A stretch of 64,000 nt of DNA, from assembly GCA_964036665.1 (NCBI GenBank), contig OZ038530.1, positions 2,604,001-2,668,000 of the forward strand. The letters are read 5' to 3'. This DNA is from Gordius sp. MW1 (lineage: Eukaryota; Nematomorpha; Gordioida; Gordea; Gordiidae). How positions within the stretch are numbered: the stretch's first letter is position 1; the number at the start of each line of letters is the position of its first letter. A program made the position numbers and the translations under genes. Shown in pieces: positions 61,976 to 64,000 of this stretch. Under the pieces are notes generated by a model that did no database searches, was not told the DNA's origin, and worked only from the letters and a program-made list of their open reading frames with translations.

Positions 61976-64000
61976 TATCGAAAATTTTCATGAGGATATA
62001 AGGTTGAACAAAAAATTTGAAAAAATCTTGAGGTCGAAAAAAATATTTTTTTTCATATTCTTTCGAAAGGGGGCTGAAAAAATCTTTAAAAGTTAGTAAA
62101 TATTCTTAGCATTATGTCCTTGTTAGAATCTCGGTAAGAATTTTTGGACGTTTTAGATTGAGAGAAGCTAAAATTTTCGTATTGCGTTTAGATTGTTTCA
62201 ATATCGCTTTTTAAGCGTGTCTCTGGTTTTTGTGAAACAAGCTCTATGCGATCGAGATTTAAAGTTAATAATTTTTGATGAGTGACCAAAAAATATTTTT
62301 TCACGGAATTCATCTCTGATATCGAAAATTTTCATGAGGGGTATAAGGTTGAACAAAAAAGTTGAAAAATTTTGAGGTCGAAAAAATATTTTTTTTTCAT
62401 ATTCTTTGTAAAGGTGGCTAAAAAAATCTTTAAAAGTTAGTAAATATTCTTAGCATTATGTCCTTTTTAGAATCTCGATAAGAATTTTTTCACGGGGGGA
62501 AGTTTTAGATTGATAGAAGTTAAAATTTTCGTGTTTCGTTAGATTGTTTCAATATCGCTTTTTAAGCGTGTCTCTAGTTTTTGTGAAACAAGCTCTATGC
62601 GATCGAGATTTAAAGTTAATAATTTTTGATGAGTGACCAAAAAAAATTTTTTTCACGGAATTCATCTCTGATATCGAAAATTTTCATGGGGGGTATAAGG
62701 TTGAACAAAAAAGTTGAAAAAATTTTGAGGTCGAAAAAAAATTTTTTTTTCATATTCTTTGTAAATGTAGCTAAAAAAATCTTTAAAAGTTAGTAAATAT
62801 TCTTAGCATTATGTCCTTGTTAGAATCTCGATAAGAATTTTTTCACGGGGGGAAGTTTTAGATTGAGAGAAGTTTAAATTTCCGTGTTGCGTTTAGATTG
62901 TTTCAATATCGCTTTTTAAGCGCTCTCTGGTTTTTGTGAAAAAAGCTATAGGCGATCGAGATTTAAAGTTAATAATTTTTGATGATCAAAAAAAAATTTT
63001 TCACGGAATCCACCTCTGATATCGAAAATTTTCATGAGGATATAAGGTTGAACAAAAAATTTGAAAAAATCTTGAGGTCGAAAAAAATATTTTTTTTCAT
63101 ATTCTTTTGAAAGGGGGATGAAAAAATCTTTAAAAGTTAGTAAATATTCATAGCATTATGTCCTTGTTAGAATCTCGATAAGAATTTTTGCACGGGGGGA
63201 AGTTTTAGATTGAGAGAAGTTAAAATTTCCGTGTTGCGTTTTAGATTGTTTCCATATCGCTTTTTAAGCGTGTCTCGTTTTTGTGGAACAAGCTCTATGC
63301 GATCGAGATTTAAAGTTAATGATTTTTGATGATCAAAAAAAAAAATTTTTCACGGAAACCACCTCTGATATCGAAAATTTTCATGAGGATATAAGGTTGA
63401 ACAAAAAATTTGAAAAAATCTTGAGGTCGAAAAAAATATTTTTTTCATATTCTTTCGAAAGGTGGCTAAAAAAATCTTTAAAAGTTAGTAAATATTCTTA
63501 GCATTATGTCCTTGTTAGAATCTCGATAAGACTTTTGCACGGGGGGAAGTTTTAGATTGAGAGAAATTAAAATTTTCGTGTTGCGTTAAGATTGTTTCAA
63601 TATCGCTTTTTAGGCCTGTCTCTAGTTTGTGTGAAACAGGCTCTATGCGATCGAGATTTAAAGTTAATAATTTTTGATGATCAAAAAAAAAAATTTTCAC
63701 GGAAACCACCTCTGATATCGAAAATTTTCATGAGGATATAAGGTTGAACAAAAAATTTGAAAAAATCTTGAGGTCGAAAAAAATATTTTTTTTCATATTC
63801 TTTTGAAAGGGGGCTGAAAAAATCTTTAAAAGTTAGTAAATATTCTTAGCATTATGTCCTTGTTAGAATCTCGATAAGAATTTTTTCACGGGGGGAAGTT
63901 TTAGATTGAGAGAAGTTTAAATTTCCGTGTTGCGTTTAGATTGTTTCAATATCGCTTTTTAAGCGCTCTCTGGTTTTTGTGGAAAAAGCTCTAGGCGATC
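61976..64000 (-). repeat. 10-unit inverted-arm higher-order repeat, copy 2, cut by the window end
   Basis: It repeats 58530 onward for 2,025 bp until the window stops. One base is missing at about 63530 (AAGACTTTTGCAC versus AAGAATTTTTGCAC in copy 1, also a substitution), which explains the 3,445-bp offset of the last anchor. The copies are otherwise near identical by eye. Confidence 0.9.

Larger units (their letters stand above)
56538..64000 (-). repeat. Inverted arm of the same satellite array (about 21.5 units)
   Basis: From 56538 every unit reads as the reverse complement of the forward units. The anchor appears as CTGATATCG at 56797, 57138, 57481, 57833, 58181, 58528, 58872 and so on to 63714, with 334-352 bp spacing. 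The unit types match those of the forward arm (a, b, c, d, f), so this is the same family in the opposite orientation. The arm runs off the window end in mid-unit. I see no gene in it. Confidence 0.98.

Noticed and set aside
1..64000. CRISPR-like regular repetition
   Set aside because: The repeated unit is about 345 bp with no unique spacers between short repeats and no cas genes. It is a satellite array.
1..64000. Search for a CENP-B-box-like motif
   Set aside because: I looked for the pattern TTCGnnnnAnnCGGG on both strands of the unit types and found no match; TTTCGAAAG and TTTCGTATTGCG do not fit it.
1..64000. Telomeric repeats or simple microsatellite arrays
   Set aside because: No tandem TTAGG, TTAGGG or similar telomeric runs were seen. 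The only short simple repeats are the A-runs and T-runs inside each unit.

Overview
This window is satellite DNA from end to end. All 64,000 bases are head-to-tail copies of one AT-rich unit (about 70% A+T, estimated by hand from one unit), usually 338-353 bp long. I count about 185 units by their shared GATATC anchor, which falls in nearly every unit. I found no credible protein-coding gene, no RNA gene, no transposon with its own coding region and no CRISPR array. An AT-rich satellite of about 345 bp, with nested higher-order repeats, an orientation switch and large recent duplications, points to eukaryotic heterochromatin (centromeric, pericentromeric or subtelomeric). Dense A-runs and T-runs and this unit size are common in arthropod, especially insect, satellites, but I cannot name the species or a known satellite family.

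Unit types, told apart by linked variants (lengths are anchor to anchor): a (about 341 bp; GGATTCC, GCGTGTTTCAC, ACGTCC, CAGCCCCC); b (347 bp; GGTTTCC, TTCCACAAAAACGAGAC, C6 run, CATCCCCC); c (349 bp; GGATTGC, CATAAACTAGAGACAGGCCT, TCTTAACGC, TAGCCACC); e (338 bp; GAAAGTTTTCG, GACACATTT, AACATCCC, and an 11-bp deletion just before the next unit); d (344-357 bp; AGATGAATTCC, GGTCACTCATC); f (347 bp; GCCTAGAGC, GAAAGCGCTT). There are also a 333-bp type (GTGTTTACTAG) and a 331-bp type (18-bp deletion before CCCGTGC).

Layout. 1-6.2 kb is a mixed, d-rich stretch with a 690-bp d-b dimer. 6.5-8.6 kb is a six-unit block that recurs at 13.3, 17.7, 43.4 and 54.5 kb. 11.6-22.06 kb holds 2.36 copies of a 13-unit, 4,439-bp higher-order repeat. 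22.1-30.4 kb carries f units and three copies of a 231-bp truncated unit, spread by 1,613-bp and 3,306-bp duplications. 30-35 kb has a 2,745-bp duplication that runs into a four-unit c-a-b-e repeat of 1,375 bp (33.1-38.3 kb, with further copies to 42.4 kb). 45.5-52.4 kb is an irregular a/c mosaic. 52.7-54.1 kb is a break followed by d units. At 56,537 the array flips orientation and stays on the minus strand to the window end. The inverted arm contains a 10-unit duplication of 3,446 bp whose second copy is cut by the window edge.

No genes act together here. The content is a record of unequal exchange, block duplication, small deletions and patchwork conversion within one satellite family. All identity statements come from reading diagnostic variants by eye, not from alignment.
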